In this document: positions 1 to 13,143 of the stretch, piece after piece | How the letters are laid out: the number at the start of each line of letters is the position of its first letter | How positions within the stretch are numbered: position 1 is the first letter of the stretch | Origin: Symbiodinium natans | Lineage: Eukaryota; Sar; Dinophyceae; Suessiales; Symbiodiniaceae | DNA length: 64,000 nucleotides | Assembly (NCBI GenBank): GCA_905221605.1 | Contig: CAJNDS010002329.1 | Coordinates: forward strand, 128,501 to 192,500 | Direction: 5' to 3' | Notes under the pieces: generated by a model | Databases searched by the model: none | What the model saw: only the letters and a program-made list of their open reading frames with translations | Told to the model about the DNA's origin: nothing | Translations under genes and position numbers: made by a program

Positions 1-2403
1 AAACATATCGGGTGGTGATCCGCATTGCAAGAAGTCCTCATTCATTGCCTTGTGGTTCTTGGTTCGCTAACGCTTGCGAAACTCTTGTGCTCTATCTTCT
101 CTATCCGTTTTTCAGGCATCACGTTCATGATGTTGATGATGACGATGATGACGATGATGATGTATTGCCATCCCTGCTCTCACTTCCACTTGCTCCTTGC
201 AAATCTTGTAAGAGTTCGGTAGCTATCGGTAGCTGCTGTTATATGCTGCCGCTGCTTCTGGCGCCGGACAAATTGGGTGCTGTTGGTGTTCTGAAAAAAG
301 ATGGAAGCCCTTTGGAAGCTCTCGAACCAGTTCGCATCTCCCGGTTGACAGTGCAGTAGCACATAGCAGTACGCCAGAAGAGCAGAAGCACGATAAACGC
401 GATAGCTCTAGCCCCTAGAAAAGCAGCTAAGCAGCTACTGTAGTCGCTGGGTGCCCGCGAAGCGAAGTTTCTGAGATGCCAGCATGCTTCAAATAGTCTG
501 CATGTTGAGTCGATGTGTGCCTGCAGCCGCGCCTCAGATGTGCTCAGCTCCGCGTGTCACTGGATATTCACGGTTGAGGCACAGGCGGCAACAGCAGCTG
601 CCTTTCCACCCTCCACAGGTGGCGGGAATGGACTGTCATTGCCTCGGAGACTAGTGGATGGCACAAGAGCCGTGAAGCCTTCTGTCATCGTTCCACGGTC
701 GACCAACAACTGGGCCACACAGTGGGCCATCATGCCGAGGGAGACACTGCATGGTGCACCTGCCTGCAAGGGATGCAGGATGCGACAAACATAACTGTAC
801 AAGCTCAACGACTAAAGCAGGAAAGAACAGCAGCAAACACTGAGCCTGATGGGCCGGCCTTGAGCAAACACAAAGCACAAGCAAACACAAGAAAACACAG
901 CAAGGGGTCTAGGACACCCGTCTTGCACGCTATCATGTGAAGTCTCGTGCGCTCAGACTCACGCCGGCCCCAAAGCTCGGGAGATGCGCCGGCTTTGGCG
1001 CTGAGGAGACGCGGCGACACGACAATGTGCCTTGCACTTGAAATGTTAATGAGGTCGGAGCTTGGTAGGGACTGCAAAGTGGACCATCAGTGCTCTGTTT
1101 TGTCAGCGTCTTCAACGACCCTCAAAGCGCCTCAAGGCTACTGTAGGTGGCTTCAGAAACTGTCATTTGTCAAGGCACGCGGCTATGCTGCTTGGGTGCC
1201 GACACGTGGCAGTATGGAATAGTTTGGAAGTGGTGCATGACCTTGTGGGAGCGACAGCTGGCCACAAGGACAGCAAGGCCTGATGCAGATCTGCACACTT
1301 CGTGATTGTTTAAGCTTACCAGGTGCACTGCTCCTGCAAAGAAGTGCACGTCACACTCGGACATGGAAGCCAGAGAGGTCGCCTTTTCAGATCACCATTG
1401 GTCTCGCAGCATTGCGACGCCGCCCTTCTACGCGCTTCATGACTTGTGGCCAACCAAGCCTTGCCGCCCGGCACTTGCCTGCCGCAGCGCACTGTTGGCA
1501 AAGCCAGCATTCGTACGCTTGGTAGCTACTCAAACTTCATGCATCTTGATGGGTTCCAACACGTGTCTTCACTTGTCTGCTTAGCCCAACGAAGCTTTGT
1601 CCACCCCAACCCCCGCACCCCCGCACCCCTGCCAACCCCCCGACGGCCCCACCACTACAAATCCGACTACCGCTATACAAGCTTGGGGTTTGGTGCCAAC
1701 ATAACTCAGCATGCACATTCAAACCCATTCACGAATTGGGCCCAAGCGAATCTGTCTGAGGTCCGTGCGCAGTGGCATCAAGAAAGTTGCGAAGCCTTTG
1801 CACGCATCTGGGGTGTTGGGGAGTGCTGGATGCATTACTTCGAGTTTTGCTGAGGTGATCTCAATATCGGGGGAGCCGTTTGCCGGCTGTTGCCGCCGCT
1901 GCCACCGCCACTACCACCAGCCGCGCTGCGAGATGTTGTCTGGAGCGCCTCAGTCGCCGGCAAAGCATAGTGCAGATTGCGATTGATATGACGCTGCCAG
2001 CGAAAGGGGTGTGTCACTCTGCAAGCCAACTCGACCAGCACTGAGAGTACTAGGGATGAGTAACGGCAATGAGAGCCGCAGTGACACGTCTTCTTCGCGG
2101 ACATTGTTGATGCAAGAACCATGCGAACAAAGAAGTTCCTGAGCAAGAGGCTCTGCCACAGAATTACGACTGCCCAGCCAGTGTCAGGAAGGGTGCTTGT
2201 TTGTACCCATGTCCCAGAAAAGGCTTGGCGGCCCCTGCTCCGCAATGCAAGGCTGAGAGATGCAAGAGGCACATTGGATTCAGGCGTGGGAGGCCGAAGG
2301 CCCGAAGGCTTCGTGCCCCCATAGAGCCGCGCTCATTCACCATTCGTGCAACTTCTTCAGGCTGTGAAGCTTCTGAGATGGTGTGACCGGGAATCAATGG
2401 AAT
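1..2403. other. No supported gene; short GAT microsatellite
   Basis: No reading frame in this stretch could be linked to a known family or to a convincing exon chain. It holds an imperfect GAT/GAC microsatellite at about 127-163. Weak minus-strand reading frames at 1.85-2.27 kb could be further exons of the LRR gene to the right, but they lack clear repeats and are not called. Confidence 0.4.
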
Positions 2404-5400
2404 TCAATGGCTGCTCAAGGCCTGGGTCCCACAGCTGCGCCCCCAACCGGCTGGGAGAACTGAGAGGCGCCGAACACAAAAACAAAAGACCCCGCCGTAC
2501 AAGTCATTGACTGTTGACTTCTCATCCTCTTTACGGCCTTGGACTACTTTCGACCCGAGAGAACTCTTTCGAGTTTTTTGCTCCAAAGCCTCCCTGAGGC
2601 CTTGAAGCCACAAGCCCATCCAAGCCCTTGCAAGCCCAGCAAAAGCCCTGCGGAACTCGGCATTTGACGAGCTGAGTCTACATAATTTCATGTCTATGTG
2701 AGCTCTGCCAACTGGCAGGGACAGTCTCGAGAGGAGAGGCACTGTCACTGTGGCACTCTCCGTGTCCAACCTATTTATTATCGACACTACCAGCAGTCAT
2801 GAAAGGGGTCTTGCCCGAACCCCCCCCCCTGCCCCATCTCCGTGGCACCGCACACTCAGCAAACCTGCTAGGTCCCAAGCTTCCATGTCGACTCCGTTCA
2901 CCATGCGCAGGGAACCTCCGCCAGCGCCAGCCTTTCATTCGTTGCGAGTTCGAGGAGAAACGACTGATGAGCTCAAGAAGATCAAGGCACACGATGTCGC
3001 AAGGAGTACAACATATTGCAACAAGAGTACACGAATATGAAAGAATTTGGATGGCGACCTCGCGGCTGTGTTGCATGAAGTTGAGGAGCTCATATGCTGA
3101 CCGGGTCTTCCTGAGCATGTCATCATAGGATCAAAGTCATGTCGGTTCTCTGCGATCAGTCAAAGCAACTTGTGCTTATCATCTGGCTTCAATCAATCCT
3201 CGCTGCAAGCACACTGCAAGAACATCAACTGAGGCTGCTACAGGCGCAAACAGCCACGGAGATTTAGCTCAGAGAGGCCGCCTCGCAACGCACCACTGAG
3301 GTACCTGCAAAGTTCCGACTGCAAAGATCAGGAATGTTCTCTCAGCCACCTGGACATAGAACCACTTGGGTCAGACGTCAGCAGGCCGGCACGGTGTCTT
3401 CAGCGTGTGGCACAGGTCAGCCACAGTAGCATCGGTGATTTGCAAGTTGCCTCACATATGCGGCAAACTGCAGCAAGCCCTTAGAGACATCCGACTTGTT
3501 GGAACGGAACTGAGGTGCACCTGACAGATCGATCTTTGTCAAGTTGACTAAGCCACCTGAACTGGAAAATGCTCTCTCTGAATCCCCATCGGACATTGAA
3601 AGGGCCAAACGTAAGTGCTCGACTGCTCCGTGCTGCTCCCTGCCACGCTGCTCTCTGTATTAGATGCCCTATGGAGAAATGCAAGAACTGCCTGTCCAGC
3701 AAAGTGCCGCAGCATGGCACACAGCCCACGCAGCCCCACATCCTTCCATGAGAAGAATACCAACGGACTGCTGTGACATGCCGTCAGTATCTGAGGAGCT
3801 GTCAGTGAGACTGTGGCCTCCATCAAAGCAACACACGAATCATTCACGACGAGGGTTTGAGCTTTGCACCAGCGCCTTCCAGTTTGAGGTCAGGCCGTGC
3901 ACCTGAAGAATTCGTTGGATGTTCTGAGCCGAATGGCGGTGATCCATGCTGCCCCTGCCTCCGGAGCTAAAGGCAATGACTGACCACAAGCCAAGGCGTG
4001 CCTCGTTTGCAGAGTTTTAACGCTGTCTGAATGTCCATGGGTTCGCTGGAAGGTCCCTGCCATAACCCCAAGAGTGAAGTCATTCCATTCCTGCCCACTT
4101 GTCATCTCTCTTTGGAAAGCTGCCACAGGTGCTGACGTCTCAGCAGCATCTCAGTTTGAAGCGATATTGTCGGAGAGCTCAAGCGGTGCGCCACCTGCGA
4201 CCAACTGCATCAGACAAGACTTTCCCTTGAAAAAAAACTTGGGAAAGCTTCTTCGGAGCCTTCAGGATGGTCTTTCAGCTGAACCAACCTGGCTAGTGGC
4301 AGGCCATTGAGGCCTCGGAGCTTGCCACTTGCCATCACATGACACTCGGCCTATCTTCTGCTGAGCAGTGGCCAGCGCCCACGTACTCATGACTCATGAA
4401 GGGATGTGGGATACTGCAGGTTCTCTGAACAAACCAGAGAGCAGAGGCCTTCAAAGCACTGACAGTTTTTGGCAGGTTTCCTCTTGCTATTCAAGAATCG
4501 AGACTTTGGCTCACGTTACCCGATTTAACTGCATGCTCTCCTAGCTTGCTTTGTTCTGTTCTTACCAGTATGTGGTCTTCTGTGCTAGTGCTTGTGGAGT
4601 ACATACTTTCATCGGCTGATCTCATCTTTTTGACCTAGGGTGTGAGGGTGGTTCACCTGGAGCTCCCTCCCGTCCTTGATCGTTTGTGCTTCCCTACTTG
4701 CATTCGTTGGCGTGGTCATTCTTTCCTGCAGCTCTTTTGGGGTCTCGCGCCTGCGTTTAAGTGCTACCAGCCATTTCTCCAGGAACTTACGCGTGCACGC
4801 GCCGCCTCCGGCCCACGTCCCAAGGCCCAGGAAATTCCAAAGACCTTTCAAAGCAGGTCCAAACCAAATTGCCAAAAACTTCGAGGGATCCGAAAATGCT
4901 TGAGGCTTTGTAGGTCGCAAGGGGGGTTGGATGAGGCATAGGAGTCCAAATCTTGGTCTGCTTTTTCTAGGCGCCTGTCGGCCGGAGGGCGATTTGCGAA
5001 AGGGATCTTCAGATTCACCACTAGATTACAGCTCATGTGAGATCCTTGTCAAGTTGTTCTTACGAAAATGCGCAGCAGCCGATGCCAGTTTCGCAGCTGC
5101 TAGCCGCAGGACATGTCATGAAATGGGGGGTCGGACTGTCTCGGCTATGCAACACTTGGTATTTTAGGAACGGAATCTTGACATACGAGCATTGCCTTGA
5201 CGGTATCGCCTTCCTGCACGTAGCATAACATAACAATTTCCTGCCTAACAAAGCGAAGTACGGGGAGCAACATGCTAAGCCCTTCCGCATGCTTTTTCAA
5301 GACCTGCTGTCAGGCTCCTCACAGCCTCGCGGTGCTTTCCAACGATAGACCTTCTCTCGCCTTCCCCCCGAAAGCATTCCGCGAAACTCCAAACTGCGCG

Positions 5401-6910
5401 GCAGATAGTAGCTTAATGTCGAACAATATGCCGCACAACGCTTCGCCAGGCAGGTCATTCTGAGCGTTGATCTGAGGCATCTAATTCAGGCACGGGCTGA
5501 CTAGACGAGGAGCAAGCTCTGCAACTGCCTGCGCATGATTCTGCATGTGCTGTTCTGCCATAGGGCACCATCACGGATACAGCAACACTTCATCGAACCT
5601 GCAACAAGAGGCTGGCACCGCGACTCGACAATCGCAAGTCAGATATCCGCAGTACTTCCTCAGAATATCAATGAAGCACTCTGCTAGCTTGCGCTGGTGG
5701 AGGAGTTGGGGACTCACTCACGAAACTTTGCAAGTGTAGAACGTCACTGAGGACCCAACCACAGACCGTAAATTGAGAAGGGCATCCGTTATGTGCGCCT
5801 TGGAACACAACGTCTGCCAAAAATTTCCCCGACAGGCAACTAAGTGGGTTAACTGGGCCCCTTGCAAGGGTGGAGTCCTGAGGAATCTCCAGCTTGCGAA
5901 GGGTGACCTGTTGAGATGAATCAGACGACCCGCAACACAAACAGCGGAGGCCTTCTCTACAATCCCTCGAAGCTGCATAGATGAGCTTGTTTAAACCAAG
6001 AACTCGCCCAATCCCACCCCTGTTGTCACCTCGCGTAGCTCAGGGAAGGAGTTGGGGCTGACCTTGCAAGATTGCAGTCGGACACGACCACTGGAGATCC
6101 TGATCCTCACACACGCTACCTTGATAAGGCAAGCTGTGCAGAAGCTGAGAACCCTGCCAGCTGCAGGAACAAGTAGCCATCTCCTAAGCATGGCAGATCT
6201 CAAGTCAGCAAGGACCCGCGAAAAACGGCACAGGGTCTTTGGGCTGATCCCCGTCTTCCTGCCAACCTACTATAGATCTGCAAGAATCATGCATTGCTGC
6301 CCATTGCTGCGCTTTTCGCGCAATCTAAATGCAGTGTCCGAGTTCTGTTCAAGAAGAGATGTTCATAGAATGCATGGGAGCCTCTTTGTCGTGTAGCGCG
6401 AGCATGCTGCTTAATGCGAGTATGTACAGTGCAACCCTTGATCGGGAAGCTGCCCTTAGAATGAAGGGACAACCCAACTACACTAGATCACCAAGGAATT
6501 TGCAATAGGAAATGGCCAGCAATGAGGCGGCAAAGATTTGCGAATGTCTGCCAGCTCACGCAAAAGTAAGCCACCATTGCCTGGAGACAAATCTAGGGCA
6601 TGCGGAACAATCACAGCTGCGAATGGTTCTCCTGTGAAGCAACGCTTCATGTAGCAATGATGAAATAACAATGCAACCTTTGACATAGTTTTCCTTCGGC
6701 TAGCCGCAAACCATGGGCTCGTAAATCTTGCGCCTTTAGGGTTGCATACCACAACGGGGGATGGAAAAAATGGGGCCAAAGATGCTTCCACAGCATCTTT
6801 AGCTGGTTTGCGCAGCTCATGCCTTGCTGAACCACACTGCTTAATTGCAATGGCCACACCCGATATCTGCAGAGTGGTTTTCGAAGCTGCTTCATGGAGA
6901 ACGCATGCAT
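2404..6910 (-). CDS. Leucine-rich-repeat protein gene, multi-exon
   Basis: Many short minus-strand reading segments carry leucine-rich-repeat spacing. Examples are NLTKIDLSGAP (3417-3608), VTLRKLEIPQDS and ITDALLNLRSV (5718-5978), VACVRIRISSGRVRL (5991-6203), LKAQDLRAHGLRL (6647-6910) and HALDLSPGNGGLLLREL (6483-6857). The segments change frame every 100-250 bp, as expected for a dinoflagellate gene with short exons, and the order implies transcription from 6.9 kb towards 2.4 kb. The repeats resemble the ribonuclease-inhibitor type, which normally builds a curved protein-binding surface. No catalytic domain, signal peptide or membrane segment was recognised. The start and stop codons and most splice junctions are unresolved, so the interval may hold more than one gene or a decaying one. 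The LRR assignment is inferred from pattern only. Confidence 0.5.
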
Positions 6911-6957
6911 ACTGTAAAGTGTCGAAAACTCACTATTTGACAGCCAAGTGCACTACA

Positions 6958-7081
6958 CCCATATCTATATATATATTTATTTATTTATTTATTTATTTAT
7001 TTATATTTATATTTATATTTATATTTATATTTATATTTATATTTATATTTATATTTATATTTATATATATATATATATATC
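6958..7081. repeat. AT-rich microsatellite (ATTT)n / (ATATTT)n / (AT)n
   Basis: A compound array passes from short AT repeats to about six ATTT units, then a long run of 6-bp ATATTT units, then pure AT. It lies just upstream of the LRR gene on the minus strand. Confidence 0.95.
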
Positions 7082-7479
7082 TGCTAAAGCTAAGTCAGAC
7101 TGGGACTGCTTTTCGAAAGGTATGCAGATAGTGTGAATGATGCGATACGTTGCTGGCATGTTGAAATTGACAAGAGCCCATACGGTAACGGCGCTGCTTC
7201 AGTTTCAGGTTCAATGTGGTTGTTTCAGAGTTGCTTTCCGTCGAGGCCCTAGCTCCTAGCCCCTTGCCGGAACATCCGGTTTCTCCCCTGGCGCTCATGA
7301 ACTCAGTTGTGAGTCTAGACAGACAATTCTAAAGCATCTGGGTTCCTCAGCCAGGCATAATCAAACTACATGTGCAAGGAAACTCCTCTTTTCGTCACAA
7401 CTGCTAGCCGAAAGACTACAAACAGCGCCCTAGCCTTCTGTTTCTTTGCTCGCGCTCGCGTCGTCGCAGTATCACATCG

Positions 7480-7545
7480 CACACACACACACACACACAT
7501 ATCTATGTATATATATATATATACGAATATATATGAACATGTCGT
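7480..7545. repeat. (CA)n and (TA)n microsatellite
   Basis: A CACACA run is followed by TATATA runs interrupted by a few bases. A CAGA/GAGA-rich purine tract follows further right at about 7870-8010. It is read as intronic or 3' flanking sequence of the serine hydrolase gene. Confidence 0.9.
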
Positions 7546-8249
7546 CATCTCCAGCATGGAAAATGCAACCCGGTGCTTGCGCAACAAGGGCACGAAATCA
7601 TGAATTGATTTCGAAGATTTACATTGTTCTGTTGGATTCCTGCGCTGACACCTAAGCCCAACTAAATGCTGAGTCCACTCCAAACGCAGGAAGGCGTGCT
7701 GATGTGCTGAGAAATGGGTCTGTCGTTTGTTCCCTTGGGAAGGTTGCAGACTCAAGGTGCGTATAAGATTCATTAACATCTGGTAAATCGAACCGGAACA
7801 GCTGATGTTCGAAACATGAACCCAACAGCTTTGAAGGACGCAAGGTGCACCTCCGGTGATCCAACAAAGAAAGACAAACAGACAGTGACAGAGAGACTGA
7901 GAGATTTGGAGGCCAGGACGGCACAGACAGACAGACCAGCAGCCAGGCAGACCGAGAGAAAGTGAGGGAGAGCCCGAGAAAGAGAGAGAAGTGAAAGAAG
8001 AAAGAGAAAACAGGTATCAGCGTTGGTAGGCCAAGTTGCTCTGGAGCAGCCGCACACTTGAAATTGACTCGCCCAGCACAAGTGCATCCACAACGGGCTT
8101 TGCAATTATACGGAGGTACTCTGGGATCTCGCTGCGGCACTTGGAGTCCTCTACAAGCATGCCGCCACGCGAGCAGTGTACTAGAGTTACTAGAACCTAC
8201 AAGCTCACACCCGACATCTGGGCAAGCGTCCTCCGCCAGAACGATCTGC

Positions 8250-9299
8250 ATGTAGAAGCCTCGTCGCCGGTCAAGCAGCGGGAAGTAGCCGTAGGCTCCG
8301 GGGCCTGCTTGAACTGCTTCCTGAAGGCAGAGTTCTGAAAGCGGTGCCGATGATCCCTCGCTGTGGCCAGATCCATAACCCATGCAGTCAAACCAGTGGC
8401 CCATTCCTGGGAGTGCGGAGAGACTCAAAAGAATGCTGCAAAAGCATATTGTTTCAGCACTGCAACAGGTGCTGGTAACGAGCCGAGGGCTTGAGCTGAG
8501 GGTTTAGGTTGAGGGGCCATAGTGTCCAAACCATCCGTCACCACATGGAGACACAGGTGGCGCAGACCAGTCCTTCTCCATGTCTGACAAAACCTCCTTT
8601 CCAATAAATTCGTAGGTCAGCAGCTGCCGCAGCATTTTCTCAAAGTCTGAGCCCGTCGTAGTCATGCCAGATGCGAACTGAGGATTCCTTGAAGGTGTCC
8701 AGGTGGTCGAGTTCATGCCTTTGAGAGCACGGTCCGTACATTCTAGCTGCTACAACATGCTAACACGAAAATAGGACATCGTAAACTGCAAGGCGTGCAC
8801 CTAAGGGGTTGTAGAGGTACTTCTGAAAGAGCATGTCAGGTCGGAGGCCGGAAGCTACAACGGCCATCGCTGCTGCAAGCTGGAGGTGGATCGAGATATA
8901 GGCCCATGTCTCTCCTGCGTCCAAGCGGTAAAATCAAAAACCCAAAGCACGCAAAAGCGCTGGAGTGCGATTTACACTGCAGTCCTGGTGGGCTTGTCAA
9001 ACTGGCTGCCTCATACAGGCGCCTTGCGCATGAAAGGAAATCGGCCCACGGATTGAAGCTGCAGAAGAGCTTGGGATCTTTGGTGTAACCTCAATTGCAT
9101 GCTGATCTGCAGCTTCCACACTTCCAGCTAAGGCTAGGCACGTCTGAGGCGTGTTGAGGCCAGAAACCGGATTGGAAGGTCATGAGATGTCTCAAGGTTA
9201 TTCGGCTTCTGGGATCATCAGGGTCTTGCGACCACCAATCCAAGTATTTGTTGGCTTTGTCGTCGAAAGACATCGTACCTCGCCAATCATAGGCCCAGG
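8250..9299 (-). CDS. Beta-lactamase-related serine hydrolase, 3' exons
   Basis: Six exons on the minus strand join into the C-terminal two thirds of a class C beta-lactamase/penicillin-binding-protein-like hydrolase. Exon 9299-9168 gives SFDDKANKYLDWW and TLRHLMTFQSG, the usual segment after the SxxK helix. Exon about 9058-8990 gives CARRLYEAASLTSPPG. Exon 8914-8801 gives WAYISIHLQLAAAM and KYLYNPLG, with the catalytic-motif tyrosine region. Exon 8718-8518 gives NPQFASGMTTTGSDF. Exon 8406 onward gives GMGHWFDCMG. Exon about 8310-8250 gives GPGAYGYFPLLDRRRGFY. Joining the last two restores an HSG triad in place of the KTG/HTG box. The 8801/8718 junction is a clean AG|GT..AG|G splice, and the next intron uses a GC donor. 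The exon with SxxK was not found between 9.3 and 10.4 kb, so activity cannot be judged. A C-terminal exon is also unassigned. The substrate is unknown; the family includes esterases and peptidases as well as beta-lactamases. Confidence 0.8.
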
Positions 9300-9360
9300 C
9301 TCAATAGCTTAGAATCCCCGTCGTTGCTGCTTTGTTCGGGGGTTCTTTTGACGTGTCCTA

Positions 9361-9885
9361 TTGGAAACCCTGAAAAACTTGAAAAATCCCCCCAAATTCC
9401 CGCCCCAAGATTGGAGGGAAAAACATAGGAAAACCCAGGGAGTTTGTAGGGGATATCGGGAAAATGTAGGGAACCGGCCGAAAAAAAACCGAAAAAACAA
9501 CGGCAGCAAAATCGGGAAAATGCAGGGAAAAAAATGCGGAAAACGTAGGAACCGGCCGAAGATCAACGGCAGAAAATCGGGAAAACGTAGGACAAATGTA
9601 GGGAACCGGCTGAAGAATCAACTGCCGAGAATCGGGAAAACGTACAGAAAAAGCAGGGAGAACGTAGGGGAAACTGAGGGTTTAGGGTTTAGGGTTGAGG
9701 GTCTCGGCTTTTCGGTTTCGGATTTGCATAAACAAAATAGGGTGTGTCAGTGTTTTTTTTTGTCAGGTTTTAGTGGGTTTTTGTCAGGAAATTCTAGTGG
9801 GCTTTTGTCAGGTTTTAGTGGGGTTTTGTCAAGTTTTATTGGGGCTGTGTCAGGTTTTTGTTGGGGTTTTGTCAGGTTGGGGTCG
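9361..9885. repeat. Two adjacent minisatellites
   Basis: About 9450-9660 holds roughly four degenerate units of 55-70 bp built on ATCGGGAAAA and AGGGAACCGGC. About 9750-9885 holds roughly six degenerate units of 20-23 bp built on TTTTGTCAGGTTTTAGTGGG. A short TTTAGGG stretch lies between them. Long reading frames across them are by-products of the repeat and are not called. Confidence 0.75.
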
Positions 9886-10430
9886 GATCCCTGCTCGAGT
9901 AAAGAACCCCCAAACAAAGCAGGCATGGACGCTGTTCTCTGAAATAGCTTCCAAAGACGTGTGGACCTGGACAGCCTCCCCTGGACTGTTAAACCGTGCA
10001 TGGTGATCCAACGGGAGATTCACCGCGTGGACACACTTCAGTGGTTCAGTGTAACTGCTGCCCTTGCCTCCTAACTACAGATTAACTGACGAGAAGCTCA
10101 GCTACAGAGACCATCATTTTTCCCCCCGGCCGTTCTCTAGACAAGCGGCCATCCGCCACGAGGCCAGCTATCGCCAGCGCAGCCGGCCATTTGGACAGGC
10201 TGGCCCCACGCAAGCGCTTGCGCATGTTTGTCGTACCTGACAGCATGCCTTCTTTTGTTTTTGGGATTTTGGGAAGTCATTAGAGTCATATGCTCATATT
10301 CCATTTTGCCTTTGGTGTATGTGAAGAGAGATCCATTTGCCGCGCCTGGGCGGTGCTGAAGAGCTTCCCCGACAAGGCACGGACAGACGGATAAACACAG
10401 TTTGCGGAGCCATGTTACGTCTGCTTAGTG

Positions 10431-11232
10431 CTACTGCTGCTTCGTGCTAAGTCGCCGGCCAACATTGAAGGAAAAGTCTTTATCCCAGCCAAGAGATGCC
10501 CATGCATCCAGGCCATCCCGCAGAAGCTGCCAACCATCTGCCTCGCTGCCCGTCACCAGAGACACCAGCGCCGGAAGCGTCACCCCTCCTGCTGCGCTGT
10601 GCCAGTGCTTTGCCGCTTCTGCCCCGCTACAGGTGTCTTCAGAAACTTCAATTCGCTGCCTCCTTGCGAGAGCAACTGGGACCTGCCCACACTGCCTGGT
10701 CCAGCAGTTTTTGATGGGTCCTGACAGTTCATATGAACACAGAAGATACGACCAGGAGGACGAGGAAGTGTTGGCCATGGCAATGGTTCACAACGAACGC
10801 CGGACTGAGATGCTCCATGTCTTGGGTGTCCTTGCCGTCAAGGATTGCAAGAACCACGGGCACGGAGACTTGTCGCAACAGGTCGCCTGAGATTGCTCCA
10901 TGTCACGTGGATGACCTAAGGCACATTGTATTCAACTTGTGCGCAGGCAAGAAGGGTCTAAGTCCAGATGCTCCTGTTGCCACGGATGCGAATGTCCACG
11001 CGATGCTCCAACACGTTCGTGATGTCTGAGAGCTGATCAGGCTGAACATTTCGAAATTTCGACGGATACCTGAAGAGGATGCGACTGCCATTTGCAACCT
11101 CGGAGAGGAGGAATAGCATTGAGAATTCTTCGGCAGCGTGCAGCAAGGCGTACTGATGCACCAAAGCGGCTTCAAAAGTGAAATCAGTGTCAAACCCGAA
11201 TGATTGCCAGGCTATCAAGCCATCGCGCAAGC
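10431..11232 (-). CDS. Unidentified multi-exon gene segment
   Basis: Two minus-strand exon-like segments share a recurring motif. The first (10958-11232) contains GLRDGLIAWQSFGFDTDF followed by about 60 residues of ordinary composition. The second (10431-10620) contains LLRDGLDAWASLGWDKDF, preceded by a stretch with ALVSLVTGSEADGW. A third open segment at 10740-10880 reads DLLRQVSVPVVLAILDGKD. The repeated (L)LRDGLxAWxSxGxDxDF motif suggests a duplicated domain within one protein. I do not recognise the family. It lies upstream of the serine hydrolase exons on the same strand and could be an independent gene. Confidence 0.45.
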
Positions 11233-11289
11233 CATCCCAGGCGAACGTAGGCTCTACGGCACGCGCCGCTGCTGAGAAGCCTGCCTTAT

Positions 11290-11775
<486 letters not shown>

Positions 11776-11776
11776 A

Positions 11777-12335
11777 GGAGTTTGGGGCTTTGCACTGGAG
11801 GGTTTGGGGTTTAAGGTTTAAGGCTTAATGACTTTTGGGCTTGCACTTGAGGCTCTGGGGTTTAGGGCTTAAGGCTACACGATTTTTGGCCTTGCACTTG
11901 AGGCTTTGTAGTGTTGGTGTAAGGCTACACGACTTTGGGGCTTGCACTTGAGGCTCTGGTGTTTAATTAGGGTTTAAGGTTAGAGGACTTTTGGGCTTGT
12001 ACTCGAGGGCTTGGGGTTTAGGGTTCAAAGCTACACGACTTTTAGCCTTGCACTTGAGGATTTGGGGTTTAGGGTCTAAGGCTACACGACTTTTTCCTTG
12101 CACTTGGGGCTTTGGGGTTTAGGGTTGAAGGCTACACGACTTTTGGGCTTGCTTGAGGCTTTGGGGTTTAGGGTTTAAGGCTACACGACTTTTGGCCTTG
12201 CATTTAAGGCTGTGGGGTTTAGGGTTTAAGGGTAGAGGACTTTGGAGCTCTGAGACCTTGGGGTGTAGGGTTTTAGGCTACACGATTGTTGGGCTTCTAC
12301 ACGACTGTTGGGCTTGCCTGAGGCTTTGGGGTGCA
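11777..12335. repeat. Telomere-motif-containing satellite, ~50-bp units
   Basis: About ten degenerate units each contain a GGGGTTTAGGGTTTAAGG segment, then GCTACACGACTTTTGG, then CTTGCACTTGAGGCT. Spacing between successive ACACGACTT motifs is about 48-52 bp where regular. The TTTAGGG heptamer is embedded in every unit. Triplet arrays flank the block on both sides. Confidence 0.85.
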
Positions 12336-12464
12336 TGCACTGACTGCTTGTGTTGGTTTGTTCGCAAAGCACAGAACGCAAACCCCCCCCCAAGCAGGCA
12401 AAACGCACGAAAAGCGGCGAAAACGGCCACAACACACCGTGGTCAGTTAAGGACGTCTCACCTA

Positions 12465-12776
<312 letters not shown>

Positions 12777-13143
12777 AATAAGGCCAGAGTTGCAAAAGTT
12801 GTAGACTGTTGCAGGAGCCTTCACAATGTGTGTATATCATTTTTAGAGCCGAGTCTCGAATGCCACCAGCCGGACTAGCATGACGGAGACTGCGTCACTG
12901 ACTGTGCAAGTGCAATGGTAAATCGTCTTGTGGCCAACCTTTGCAGTGTTCGGAGACAGCCTGGCCTGCAATCCAACTCGTAGAATCAGAACGGTACCGA
13001 TCAATGTGACTATGTTTATGTGCAGAGGCTCTCGTGCTTAAAGTGACTCGCGGATCAGAGGTATCGTCTATCTGACGCGGCCAAAAGGGCTTCAGGATCC
13101 AGAATGCAAGGGAAGTTGTGCTGATTCGCATTTCCACAATCGG

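Noticed and set aside
7652-8428. 258-codon minus-strand frame as one protein
   Set aside because: Only its first third is homologous to serine hydrolases; the rest reads through introns and a CAGA/GAGA tract. The exon model is preferred.
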